Shown: positions 7,446 through 14,732, numbered from the stretch's first letter. The stretch is 14,985 nt of DNA from Ruminococcus sp. (GCA_017544125.1 JAFYET010000058.1:1-14985); one strand, 5' to 3'. Notes: generated by a model not told the origin, from the sequence alone. Numbers and translations are program-made.

Positions 7446-8444
7446 TTATGCTGATGCCTTAGGCTCAATAGCTATGCCCTTGAGGACTGCTGCCTTAAGG
7501 GTGTTCTTAAGTGCTACGCCTGCAACGAGCTCAACTTCGCCCTTCTTTACAGCACCGGGAGCGCTGAGGTCAGGCATATAAGAGCTGAGGATACCGCCGC
7601 CGGAAGGCGAGATACCGTGGAACGCATCAAGGCCTATCTTGACAGCGTAGATCTCTGTCATGCCATAGGCTTCGGTTGTGGGTGTACTTGTGGGAACAAC
7701 ATCTACCGATGCAGAGCCGTTGTAGTACTTGCCAAGATCCACAAGCGGGATATCGTTATAAGCCTCTACAACTCTGCCGAAATCGTCCTTCGCCCTGCTG
7801 TAATAGCCCGCTCTTCTTGCACAGCCTCTGAGCTTTGTGAGCATCTTGCTGTTCATCATAAGCATATCAGGCTTGCCGTCGATTACCGAGAGGAAGCCGT
7901 CAAGCTCGTCAAGGAACTTAGCATAGTTGCTGTCAAGCTCAGACGATGTGGTGAGTGTTACTTCACTTGTTATCTCATTAGCTGTGCCTGCAAGCAGCTT
8001 TCTGAGACCGTCGAATGTGCCGGTCACATAGCCTGCGCCTGAATTGGCTGACGTACCGTTGATAACGAGATTATGGAAGTAGTTTGATGTAGCCTTTATC
8101 TTTTCCGAAGCCTGGAAAGCAAGCTCATCAACAGCGCCGCTTGTCTTCTGCAGCACTCTGTCTACCTCAAACGAGCCGCCCATGATAACGGCATTGGTTG
8201 TCTTCTTCTCTCTCTTAGCCTCGCCTGCGGAGTACTCAGAGTTTATTGTTCTGACCGCTGCGGTCGAAGGTGTCTTAAGCTGCACATAGCCGTATGCGAG
8301 AGTAGAGCCGCCTGTGCCGGGCGAGATACAGTCGTCAAATACGAGCTTGTCGAGCAGAAGAGAGCTTCTTCTGAATTCATCAATGATCTGCTGATCTACC
8401 TTATCAGCCATACCAACTTTTGCTTCTGCGAGTGTGATTGCCAT
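7446..8444 (-). CDS. Major capsid protein (HK97 fold)
   Basis: 332 residues, ATG start at 8442-8444, ribosome binding site AAAGGAA. It follows the scaffold gene and precedes the connector genes, the normal place of the major capsid protein. HK97-fold features: an N-terminal helical segment, an extended E-loop-like region (TPSTAAVRTINSEYSAGEAKREKKT), a spine helix region (VDELAFQASEKIKATSNYFHNLVING), and a P-domain/A-domain stretch (FLDELDGFLSVIDGKPDMLMMNSKMLTKLRGCARRAGYY, IPLVDLGKYYNG, EIYAVKIGLDAFHGI). The C-terminus, VALKNTLKAAVLKGIAIEP, is typical of the final strand. No fused protease or large N-terminal delta domain is present; a separate scaffold gene replaces it. Assembles the icosahedral shell. 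Confidence 0.9.
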   Translation of the reverse strand: MAITLAEAKVGMADKVDQQIIDEFRRSSLLLDKLVFDDCISPGTGGSTLAYGYVQLKTPSTAAVRTINSEYSAGEAKREKKTTNAVIMGGSFEVDRVLQKTSGAVDELAFQASEKIKATSNYFHNLVINGTSANSGAGYVTGTFDGLRKLLAGTANEITSEVTLTTSSELDSNYAKFLDELDGFLSVIDGKPDMLMMNSKMLTKLRGCARRAGYYSRAKDDFGRVVEAYNDIPLVDLGKYYNGSASVDVVPTSTPTTEAYGMTEIYAVKIGLDAFHGISPSGGGILSSYMPDLSAPGAVKKGEVELVAGVALKNTLKAAVLKGIAIEPKASA

Positions 8445-8477
8445 AAATCTTCATTCCTTTCTTTGTGGGATAAGCCT

Positions 8478-9056
8478 TTACTGCTTATCTGCCGATTCTT
8501 TGTACTTCTGCCTGAGAGCATCTGCAAGGCTCACAGGCTCGGTCTTTGTGTCGCCGCCTGTTGCAGGCGGGTTCTTAACGTCTGCGCCCTTTACGTCTTC
8601 TTTCGTAACGAGCTTAGCATACTTGCCGCCGATCAGCTCATCAAGGCTCTTGGTGTCCTTTAGCTTCTCCCCGTCAAGTTCGAGGGCGGCAAGCCTGCCC
8701 TCTATCCCCATCATGGCTATGTCAAGATTATCGCCCTTGATGCTCTTGCTCTCAAAGTATGCCCTTGCAGCCTTTTCTTTGGCAGCCTGTGTCTTTTCGG
8801 CGGTGATGCTGTTTTTGTAGTCCTCGAAGTCCTTATGCTCCTTCTCGTACTTCTCTTTGTAGCCGTCACCGTCGCCGCTTTTCTTTGAAAGCTCGTCGTA
8901 GTCGCTTTTGAGCTTATCGTAGTCTGCCGCCTTCGCTTCGGCATCAGCGAGCTTCTTTTTAAGCCCGTCCGTAGTGTCGGTGTGCATCTCGATAATGCTG
9001 TCTTCCTGTTCCTTGGTCAGCCCCATTGCTTTGAGGGCATTTCTTGTAAGTGCCAT
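8478..9056 (-). CDS. Capsid scaffold protein (gp20-like)
   Basis: 192 residues, ATG start at 9054-9056, strong AAAGGAG upstream. Highly charged and helical, with a long Lys/Glu/Asp/Ala-rich coiled-coil stretch at residues ~30-100. A second helical part follows (KGDNLDIAMMGIEGRLAALELDGEKLKDTKSLDELIGGKYAKL), then a Pro/Gly linker and a C-terminal helix (SLADALRQKYKESADKQ). This is the pattern of phage scaffold proteins of the GP20 minor-structural family, whose C-terminal helix binds the inside of the capsid. It directly precedes the major capsid gene. A terminator upstream (9108-9145) separates it from the earlier genes, so it may have its own promoter. Confidence 0.88.
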   Translation of the reverse strand: MALTRNALKAMGLTKEQEDSIIEMHTDTTDGLKKKLADAEAKAADYDKLKSDYDELSKKSGDGDGYKEKYEKEHKDFEDYKNSITAEKTQAAKEKAARAYFESKSIKGDNLDIAMMGIEGRLAALELDGEKLKDTKSLDELIGGKYAKLVTKEDVKGADVKNPPATGGDTKTEPVSLADALRQKYKESADKQ

Positions 9057-9107
9057 AAATGATCTTCTCCTTTTCCTCGGTCACTTTTCCTTGTGATTAG
9101 ATTTTTA

Positions 9108-9145
9108 TATAAAAAGAGCCGCTGACGTTGCCTCGTCACCGACTC
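9108..9145 (-). terminator. Intrinsic terminator upstream of scaffold gene
   Basis: Hairpin with arms GAGTCGGTGACG and CGTCAGCGGCTC: 12 base positions, 11 pairing including one G-T wobble, plus one G-G mismatch. The loop is AGGCAA. It is followed on the minus strand by TTTTTATAT. It lies between the gp10-like gene and the scaffold gene. Any full-length late transcript must read through it, or scaffold and capsid genes use a second promoter. Confidence 0.8.
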
Positions 9146-9162
9146 ATTTTACCATATTACAA

Positions 9163-9612
9163 TTACAGCTCGTCCTTCAGAGCCTTTTCCATTATGCGCT
9201 TGTATTCGTCATTATGCTCGGCAGCCGCAGGACGCAGAAACGGCTTTGCCGGAACGTGTCCGCCGCCCCCGTACTGCTGATGCCCATACTCGACATACGG
9301 CGCATATTCGACATTGGTGCCGATATACACCGCCTTTTCACTTGCGTCGCCAACAGTGCCGGAGTAGCTGCCTCTGCCGTCTCCTCTGTCGGCACTATAT
9401 TGTTGCAGCACAGGCGAGCCGCCCGATACAGCGTGCGTCACACTGTTACGCAGCAGCCCTGTATCTACCGTGCCGTTCCTGGTTATATTCTCCTTGGCGT
9501 GCCGCTCAGCCTGCAAGCCGATAGCTTCAAGTCCCACCTCAACTTGTTCGGCGAACTCTTCAAGCACCTGGTCGAGGTTATCGGCTGTCAGTTCAACAGA
9601 TATGCCGTCCAT
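9163..9612 (-). CDS. HK97 gp10-like neck / minor capsid protein
   Basis: 149 residues from the ATG at 9610-9612, which has a strong AAAGGAGG seven bases or so upstream. An in-frame extension to 9762 exists, but its extra 50 residues would include the ribosome binding site and a dyad repeat, so it is probably non-coding. Family hallmarks are clear: VDTGLLRNSVTHAVSGG, then AVYIGTNVEYAPYVEYGHQQYGGGGHVPAKPFLRPAAAEH. This family forms a neck/head-completion component in SPP1- and HK97-like phages. It normally lies after the major capsid and connector genes; here it lies before the scaffold gene, bounded by non-coding DNA on one side and a terminator on the other, and no second copy is seen downstream. 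Confidence 0.88.
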   Translation of the reverse strand: MDGISVELTADNLDQVLEEFAEQVEVGLEAIGLQAERHAKENITRNGTVDTGLLRNSVTHAVSGGSPVLQQYSADRGDGRGSYSGTVGDASEKAVYIGTNVEYAPYVEYGHQQYGGGGHVPAKPFLRPAAAEHNDEYKRIMEKALKDEL

Positions 9613-9738
9613 GTTGCCTCCTTTGGGTATAAAAATAGCACTTGCTGCCGACATTCTTGTCGGTCGCAAATGCTTAGTAACGATATTTAACTTGCCGGGG
9701 ACATTTATGCCCTTAGCAAATGCCTTTAAACAGGCGGT

Positions 9739-9762
9739 TTGCAACTTGCTTGTAAGTTGCAA
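9739..9762. repeat. Perfect 9-bp inverted repeat
   Basis: TTGCAACTT and AAGTTGCAA separated by GCTTGT. There is no T-tract on either side, so it is not an obvious terminator. A protein-binding dyad or RNA hairpin is possible. Confidence 0.7.
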
Positions 9763-9790
9763 TCAGTTTCAATTAGTTTCAATTCAGTTG
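9761..9790. repeat. Three tandem 10-bp direct repeats
   Basis: Plus-strand units AATCAGTTTC, AATTAGTTTC and AATTCAGTTG run head to tail. The first two differ at one position; the third is diverged. The 10-bp period places the units on one face of the helix. Confidence 0.6.
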
Positions 9791-9794
9791 CTTT

Positions 9795-9830
9795 ATTGGT
9801 TTATTTATTGGTTAATTACTTGGTGTATTA
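9795..9830. repeat. Three tandem 12-bp direct repeats
   Basis: Plus-strand units ATTGGTTTATTT, ATTGGTTAATTA and CTTGGTGTATTA share a TTGG core. An inverted partial copy (CCAATTAAC, 9832-9840) follows. Confidence 0.6.
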
Positions 9831-9858
9831 TCCAATTAACAAATCGAGGGTATAAGAA

Positions 9859-9883
9859 AACCGCCTAACGGGGTTAAGCGGTT
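9859..9883 (-). terminator. Strong intrinsic terminator closing the MuF/small-ORF cassette
   Basis: An 11-bp stem with one G-T wobble, arms AACCGCTTAAC and GTTAGGCGGTT around a CCC loop. It is followed on the minus strand by TTCTTAT. It lies 9 bases past the stop of the 54-codon ORF, so the packaging/MuF transcript can end here. Confidence 0.82.
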
Positions 9884-9892
9884 AAGTCGATA

Positions 9893-10057
9893 CTATTTTA
9901 TTTCGGCAAAGAAGGATTCTCCGGTGAGTTTCATTGATACTCTATCAATTTCTTTTGCCTTTTCTTTTACTGATACCGGAGCAGTTTCTATTATTACAGG
10001 TTTTTCTCCTCTCATATCCATATATTCATAAACATCATCTGGAATTGACATCAGCAT
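9893..10057 (-). CDS. Small 54-residue ORF coupled to MuF gene; candidate immunity protein
   Basis: Short ORF from ATG 10055-10057 to TAG at 9893-9895. AAAGGAGG sits six or seven bases before the ATG, inside the last codons of the MuF gene; the two genes overlap by 23 bases in different frames. The product begins MLMSIPDDVYEYMDMRGEKP and continues through VIIETAPVSVKEKAKEIDRV to SFFAEIK: soluble, mildly acidic (11 Asp/Glu, 8 Lys/Arg), probably one strand region and a helix, no signal peptide or membrane segment. It shares the low GC of the MuF C-terminal extension (about 35% in a 60-base sample) and is followed at once by a terminator. I recognise no family. The overlap, matching composition and position suggest an immunity protein for the toxin-like domain; that is inference. 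A virion accessory protein is the main alternative. Confidence 0.75.
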   Translation of the reverse strand: MLMSIPDDVYEYMDMRGEKPVIIETAPVSVKEKAKEIDRVSMKLTGESFFAEIK

Positions 10058-11636
10058 AATAATCCTCCTTTCTCAAAAGAATCTCCACTACCTTTTTTGC
10101 TGGTGACCTTGCTTTTTTAGGGTTCTGAACATACTCAGCAACACATTCCGATATAAACTCATCGGTCTTTACAAAGCCGTATTTTGAAAGTTTGCCTTTC
10201 AACTCTTTTATTCTAACACTTCCATCAGCATTTGTCAAGCCATCAAGTAGTTTTTTTCTTATTTGATCTATTTCGGTATACTTTTCAGACCAATATTTAT
10301 CATAAATTTGTTTCTCGTGTTGAAGAGCGTGTCCTAACTCGTGCCGTAATGAATGATATACTGAGCCGGTTGACCATTCACCCGATGCTTTGTTTGCTTG
10401 CGCCACTTGCGCTGTAAAAGCTCTACCGTCTTTACCTCCAACACCATAAAGCACAATTTCTCGACTATTAGGATAATATTCTCCAAAACAATTATCGTCT
10501 TTATATGGAGCAACAGTAATATCTTTCAACTCTGTCAATTCACCAAACATTTGAGTAAAATTATCGTATTCTTTACGATACTCCTCTGCAAAATCCTCCT
10601 TGATTGCTTTTGAGTTGTCTATCTTTGCAAAAGTAATATCTGAACTGCTTTTGAGAGCATAGCTTTCTTTACCCTCATGCTCCCCCACCCATTCTTCGTA
10701 ATTCATATCGCCCATTTTGGGTGAGTAGGTCACCTTATCGCCCTCGAAGCCTTTGATAGCTGACACGAGGGTGCAGCGGCAGTTGTAGACTTCCTCGGCA
10801 GGTCCGTGCGGGTCTCCAGGGAAGCGGCAGCCGTTAGAGAACTTACCGCCAACATCTATGCACTCACCGTGCAGCTGTCTGTGAGTGTGCCTTGTGCGAC
10901 CGTCAAGAGTAGCCATCCACTCCTGCTGCAGGTGTATGCCCATGCTCTGCGCTCGCTTGTAGCTGTCAACACGTCCGGCACACTCGGCTCCGGTGGTCAT
11001 TGTGCGGGCGTTCCTCACCGCTGCTGCCATATCCTTATCGCCGACAGTCTGAGCAAGGCGCTTCGCTATCTTGTCCATGCTCTCACCCTGGGTGATGCTC
11101 TGCCACATCGAGGACTGTATCATCGACTTGTTCCAGAGCATATCCTTGCCCTCAGCTATGCGCTTTGAGACTTTCTTGCCGGGCGGCGGCAGCATATCGG
11201 GGTCATCACGCATAAGGCGCTCGACCGTCTGCCTGTCGTACAGCGTGTACGAGGTGTCTACAAGAGCGCTATGCTCGACATCGTATGTGCCGTAGTTGTG
11301 GTTCAGGGCGTAGATATCGGGCATATAGCCGTCGATTATGCTCCTGGCTATCACGTTGGCGTTGTGGTAGTCCTCGGCAAGGCTCTGCCTCATCTCCTCC
11401 CACCGCTCCGATATAAGCACCTGCCCCTGTCTCCAGCGAATGTACTCCTCATAGTTCTCCTTCGTAAAATCCTTCTGGAGATCGGCCAAATGCCTGGCAT
11501 CTTTCGCCTTGAAAGCCTTTAGGTAATCATCGAGCTTCTTTTGCACTTCGTCAGATGCCTGCTTATAGTGCGCTTTCAGCTTCTTTTCAAGCTCGGCGAG
11601 CTTCTTGTCTGTGAGCTCATGCCCTTTGTCACTCAT
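10035..11636 (-). CDS. MuF-type minor head protein fused to a metallopeptidase-like toxin domain
   Basis: 533 residues. The ATG at 11634-11636 overlaps the portal stop as ATGA. Residues 1-180 are helical and charged. Residues ~180-292 are the Mu F/SPP1 gp7 domain, with the signature EWMATLDGRTRHTHRQLHGE, then RFPGDPHGPAEEVYNCRCTLV. SPP1 gp7-type proteins bind the portal and enter the capsid with the DNA. After ~residue 320 a C-terminal extension follows. It contains HSLRHELGHALQHE, with the zinc-protease motif HExxH at residues 432-436 and a plausible third ligand, E497 or E501, in DEFISECVAEYV. Base composition drops sharply here: about 32% GC at 10441-10500 against about 62% at 10981-11040. 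MuF proteins with variable C-terminal toxin domains are a known class in Firmicutes temperate phages. Toxicity here is inferred; the domain could instead process a virion or host protein during infection. Confidence 0.9.
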   Translation of the reverse strand: MSDKGHELTDKKLAELEKKLKAHYKQASDEVQKKLDDYLKAFKAKDARHLADLQKDFTKENYEEYIRWRQGQVLISERWEEMRQSLAEDYHNANVIARSIIDGYMPDIYALNHNYGTYDVEHSALVDTSYTLYDRQTVERLMRDDPDMLPPPGKKVSKRIAEGKDMLWNKSMIQSSMWQSITQGESMDKIAKRLAQTVGDKDMAAAVRNARTMTTGAECAGRVDSYKRAQSMGIHLQQEWMATLDGRTRHTHRQLHGECIDVGGKFSNGCRFPGDPHGPAEEVYNCRCTLVSAIKGFEGDKVTYSPKMGDMNYEEWVGEHEGKESYALKSSSDITFAKIDNSKAIKEDFAEEYRKEYDNFTQMFGELTELKDITVAPYKDDNCFGEYYPNSREIVLYGVGGKDGRAFTAQVAQANKASGEWSTGSVYHSLRHELGHALQHEKQIYDKYWSEKYTEIDQIRKKLLDGLTNADGSVRIKELKGKLSKYGFVKTDEFISECVAEYVQNPKKARSPAKKVVEILLRKEDYYADVNSR

Positions 11637-12985
11637 TCATCATCACCGCCAAGGCGTTCAAACTCGTCGGCGTTCATCTTCTTTATCCACTCCTCGGCTT
11701 TGTCGCCGTCGCCTAAGAGTGTCATTATCTTGGTGGTTATGTATTCAGGATGGAGATAGTTCCCGCCTGTTACAAGCGTCTGAACTGTCTCGTTGATGTT
11801 GATTATCATACTTCTCGTGAAGGTCGGGCTCTCGTTCTCTATCCCCGCAAGCCTCATTATGCCCTGCAGGAATTCAAGCACGCAGTACTCGAAGCCGTCA
11901 GCCTTCTCGTTGAGCGGCTCATAAGCTGCTTCTATCTGCGTTGCAGTCACCGCTCCACCCGCTATCTGTTTGACATCAACAGCGCCGAAGTCTTCGTATA
12001 TGTCGTTTTTGAGCGTCTTAAGTATCGCCTCACGGCTCTCATACGGTGCTTCAAGCGTGTGGGCTTTGGCGTTGCCCTCTGTAACGGCTGCGTGAACGGT
12101 CTTTATCTTCTCGACAAACCTTGCGAGGTCAACATCGTCTGAATAGCCTGCGTTTTCAAGCGTCCAGTATATGATGCTGCCCTCATCAACATTGTTCGCA
12201 TAGCCCGACTTGATGAGATCATAGCAGTCTATCTGCTGTCTGAGTCCGATAAGCTCACTCTGATGCAGCTTATTGCCCCACATCGGAACTATCGGCAGCA
12301 GTCCGTCATAGTTCTCACCGACAGTCTGCTTCTCGGTGTCAATGTCAGCCCCGAGTGTTCTTGTCTTGTAAGGTCGCTCGGGTGTCTGCATCTTCATCGT
12401 GCCGTTGACAGCTTTTATAAACTCGGTGTAGCCCGTCTCACGGTACAGTATCGCCCTAAGCGGCTTATCTGCGCTTATCTGCCAGAAGCGTATACCTGCC
12501 CTGAGTGCGCTTGTCTCTTCGTCCCACAGCGGCACGAATTCCCTTGCGCTCCATGTTTCAACGTGGTCCTTATTGTAGAATCCAAACGCCACAGCTCCGC
12601 CGAGAGCGTCGGCTCCTATAGATGCGAGTTTAGCATCGAAGTCCTTGCCGAGCTTGCTTTCGGCAGTGTCCTTGTCTTTCCAGGTCACACCGTTGCCCAG
12701 GAGGAAGTTTATCTCCTGGTTGATAAGCCTGCCGAAGATACCGTTAGGCAGCTTGAAGTTAGCTGAAAATATATCATCTATCTGCTTACCCGTCACAGTA
12801 AACAGCAGCTTTCTGAATCTCACTATCGTTCTGTTCTTACGTCTTACATACTCATCAGCAAGCACAGCCGTCTTGTAGAGGGCAGAGCCTTTATATTCAT
12901 CTATCGTCTTCTGCACGAAAGAGCAGAGCGCCTGCTCATCATCGCCACACTTTTCCAGATCCTGATATGTAATTATCTTACTCAC
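11633..12985 (-). CDS. Portal protein (SPP1 gp6-like)
   Basis: 450 residues. The start is GTG at 12983-12985, in the same frame as the terminase and only 3 bases past its TAG, so initiation is probably by coupling. The GTG lies inside an SD-like AGGGGGTGA, so a start a few codons later at a non-standard codon cannot be excluded. Portal-family features: a basic N-terminal segment (YVRRKNRTIVRFRKLL), GRLINQEINFLLGNGVTW, WSAREFVPLWDEETSALRAGIRFW, LLPIVPMWGNKLHQSELIGLRQQIDCYDLIKSGYANNVDE and C-terminal crown helices. It forms the dodecameric ring at the capsid vertex through which terminase pumps DNA. Flanked by terminase and MuF, as in SPP1-like phages. Confidence 0.92.
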   Translation of the reverse strand: MSKIITYQDLEKCGDDEQALCSFVQKTIDEYKGSALYKTAVLADEYVRRKNRTIVRFRKLLFTVTGKQIDDIFSANFKLPNGIFGRLINQEINFLLGNGVTWKDKDTAESKLGKDFDAKLASIGADALGGAVAFGFYNKDHVETWSAREFVPLWDEETSALRAGIRFWQISADKPLRAILYRETGYTEFIKAVNGTMKMQTPERPYKTRTLGADIDTEKQTVGENYDGLLPIVPMWGNKLHQSELIGLRQQIDCYDLIKSGYANNVDEGSIIYWTLENAGYSDDVDLARFVEKIKTVHAAVTEGNAKAHTLEAPYESREAILKTLKNDIYEDFGAVDVKQIAGGAVTATQIEAAYEPLNEKADGFEYCVLEFLQGIMRLAGIENESPTFTRSMIININETVQTLVTGGNYLHPEYITTKIMTLLGDGDKAEEWIKKMNADEFERLGGDDE

Positions 12986-12988
12986 CCC

Positions 12989-14266
12989 CTACATAAAGAA
13001 CATTGGACTGTGGTCTCTGCGCACCCTTGCAAGGCGCTTGGTCTGCACAAAGTACCTCATTGAGTCCATAGCATGGTCGTTTATCTTTATAGGCTTATCC
13101 TCCTGCGACTTGCTGTCCCACGAGTAGCCCTGTAATTCCTGTATTGTCGCCTTGCAGCGCTTTGATAGCTTTATAAGCCCACGCCGCATAGCCGTCTGCG
13201 TGTTTCTGATGCCTTCCAATACCGAATTATCGGCAGGGATAACATGATACCTGTCCTTGCGTAACAGCAGCGCTATGAAGCTCGCTGCGGAAGGATCTAT
13301 GAACACATCAAGCCTTGGCGGCTCATACGGCTCGTCTTCAGTCGCATAACGGCTCAGCTGGTCGTCAACGAACCTGTCAAGCTCCTCGCCGTAGTCACTG
13401 TCGGTCTTCAGCTTGCCCTCGTCTCTGCCTGAATAGTAATACTCTGAGACAAGATACCACACCTTGCCGTATCTGCCCCACAGCAGCAGCGCAAACGGGT
13501 TGTGCGTGCCGTAGTCGATACTTAAGGCGTATTCGTCTGCTTTGCCCTCCGGCGGCTCTGCAAGTGCTTCCTCATACATGGTGTATATAAGCCCTTCGGC
13601 AACTACCCACAGCCCAAGGATATAACGCTGATAGAAAACACCCTCGAACTGCGCCTCCGCCTGCCGGATCATATTCTCGGTAAGTGTCGGGTTATCACTC
13701 ATCAGGAAATGAATATGCAGAGCATTCTTCTTCTCCGGCTGCGACACCCACTCCTTGTAAAACCAGTGAGAAGGTCCCTCAGGGTTGCAGTTGAACCAGT
13801 ACTTAGCCTTCTCAACCGAAAGCGTTCTTGCAAGCACCTGATTAACAAAGCTCTTAGGCATCAGAGCGACCTCATCGAGCAGCACGCCCGAAAGCGTGAT
13901 ACCCTGAACAAGCTGATAGCTGCTCTCGTCCTTACCGCCGAAAACAAAGAAATAGTTCTCCCTCTCTGCGGCCTTGACCGTGAGCATATGCGTTTTGAGC
14001 GAGTATGTCACTTTGAAGTATGCCGTAAGATCTGCAATAGTCTGTACCGGCTGTATAAGATTTCGCTCTGCACTTGCCACGGTCTTACCGCAGACACCAA
14101 AGCAGGCATGGTCGAACACCTTCATCGCCCAGAGGATAAAAGAAGTCACCATACACACCGTCTTGCCCGATCTTACAGCGCCGTCACATATAATGGCTTT
14201 GTAGTCGTCGGTATAAGGCCAGCGAAACACCTGCTTCTGCTTGTCGGATAGTTTCTCGAATGTCAC
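12989..14266 (-). CDS. terL: Terminase large subunit
   Basis: 425 residues. The start is GTG at 14264-14266, overlapping the small-subunit stop as GTGA. ATPase domain: Walker A GAVRSGKT at residues 29-36, Walker B GVLLDEVA with D131/E132, and a coupling-type motif FNCNPEGP at 158-165. Nuclease domain: SIDYGTHNP with D251, VFIDPSA with D324, and NDHAMDSMRY with D397/D401, giving the acidic triad for two-metal cleavage. Length is typical for the PBSX/SPP1-type family. It uses ATP to translocate DNA into the procapsid through the portal and cuts concatemers. The neighbouring SPP1-type portal and MuF genes suggest headful packaging, which is inferred. Confidence 0.96.
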   Translation of the reverse strand: MTFEKLSDKQKQVFRWPYTDDYKAIICDGAVRSGKTVCMVTSFILWAMKVFDHACFGVCGKTVASAERNLIQPVQTIADLTAYFKVTYSLKTHMLTVKAAERENYFFVFGGKDESSYQLVQGITLSGVLLDEVALMPKSFVNQVLARTLSVEKAKYWFNCNPEGPSHWFYKEWVSQPEKKNALHIHFLMSDNPTLTENMIRQAEAQFEGVFYQRYILGLWVVAEGLIYTMYEEALAEPPEGKADEYALSIDYGTHNPFALLLWGRYGKVWYLVSEYYYSGRDEGKLKTDSDYGEELDRFVDDQLSRYATEDEPYEPPRLDVFIDPSAASFIALLLRKDRYHVIPADNSVLEGIRNTQTAMRRGLIKLSKRCKATIQELQGYSWDSKSQEDKPIKINDHAMDSMRYFVQTKRLARVRRDHSPMFFM

Positions 14267-14697
14267 TTATCATCACCCGTAAGTGCTTCATAGAGCTTAG
14301 GCAGCTCCTTGCCGGCGCTCAGCTCGGCAGCCATGTCCTTCTTGGTACTATACCCATACTTCGACATCCAGAGTCCCGCAAGCTGTGAGGGCACAACGCC
14401 CTGCTCGAATTTCTCACGGGCATCGATCTCACATTCCTCACGTATGCGTGTAACGATGTCCGAAAACCTCTCATCTTCGCCGTATACTTCGTAAAACGTA
14501 GAACGAGATATTTCCAAATACACGCAAAATCCCTCGATCGTGCAGGTGACGGGCTTTCTGAGCTCTGCCGACACGAACTCGCTGTTCTTGGAGCTGAAAT
14601 CATGCACAATAGCCCGACGATTATTGCAGTATTCCTTGTACTCCGCCCATTTTTCAGCGAGCTTTTTTGCTGACTGTATCTTTCTTGGCCTTGCCAT
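14263..14697 (-). CDS. terS: Terminase small subunit
   Basis: 144 residues from the ATG at 14695-14697, chosen for the AAGGAGATGAGG ribosome binding site just upstream; a longer frame to 14733 would cover that site and run into the leader hairpin. N-terminus MARPRKIQSAKKLAEKW is basic. A helix-turn-helix-like segment lies at residues 53-72 (TIEGFCVYLEISRSTFYEVY), followed by an oligomerisation-type helix (FSDIVTRIREECEIDAREKF) and VVPSQLAGLWMSKYGYSTKKD. This pattern resembles the gp3-type DNA-packaging family. It recognises phage DNA and hands it to the large subunit, whose start codon overlaps its stop. Confidence 0.9.
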   Translation of the reverse strand: MARPRKIQSAKKLAEKWAEYKEYCNNRRAIVHDFSSKNSEFVSAELRKPVTCTIEGFCVYLEISRSTFYEVYGEDERFSDIVTRIREECEIDAREKFEQGVVPSQLAGLWMSKYGYSTKKDMAAELSAGKELPKLYEALTGDDK

Positions 14698-14732
14698 GAC
14701 CTCATCTCCTTTCCTCATCCCCCAGGTACACA

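Larger units (their letters stand above)
9613..9858 (-). other. Repeat-rich non-coding gap after the MuF cassette
   Basis: About 246 bases with no supported gene. From the left: the gp10-like ribosome binding site; a short dyad CCGACA-TTCT-TGTCGG (9648-9663); a perfect 9-bp dyad TTGCAACTT/AAGTTGCAA (9739-9762); three tandem 10-bp units (9761-9790); three tandem 12-bp units (9795-9830). The right half is AT-rich. A GATAAT hexamer on the minus strand near 9830 could be a -10 box, but no good -35 box accompanies it, so I make no promoter call. Confidence 0.6.

Noticed and set aside
9613..9762. 50-residue N-terminal extension of the gp10-like protein
   Set aside because: It would run through the AAAGGAGG site and a dyad repeat, and gp10-like proteins normally start near the ATG at 9612.
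13709..14251. 180-codon plus-strand frame opposite the large terminase
   Set aside because: Cys/His/Arg/Leu-rich sequence with no motif; the minus-strand frame carries all terminase motifs.
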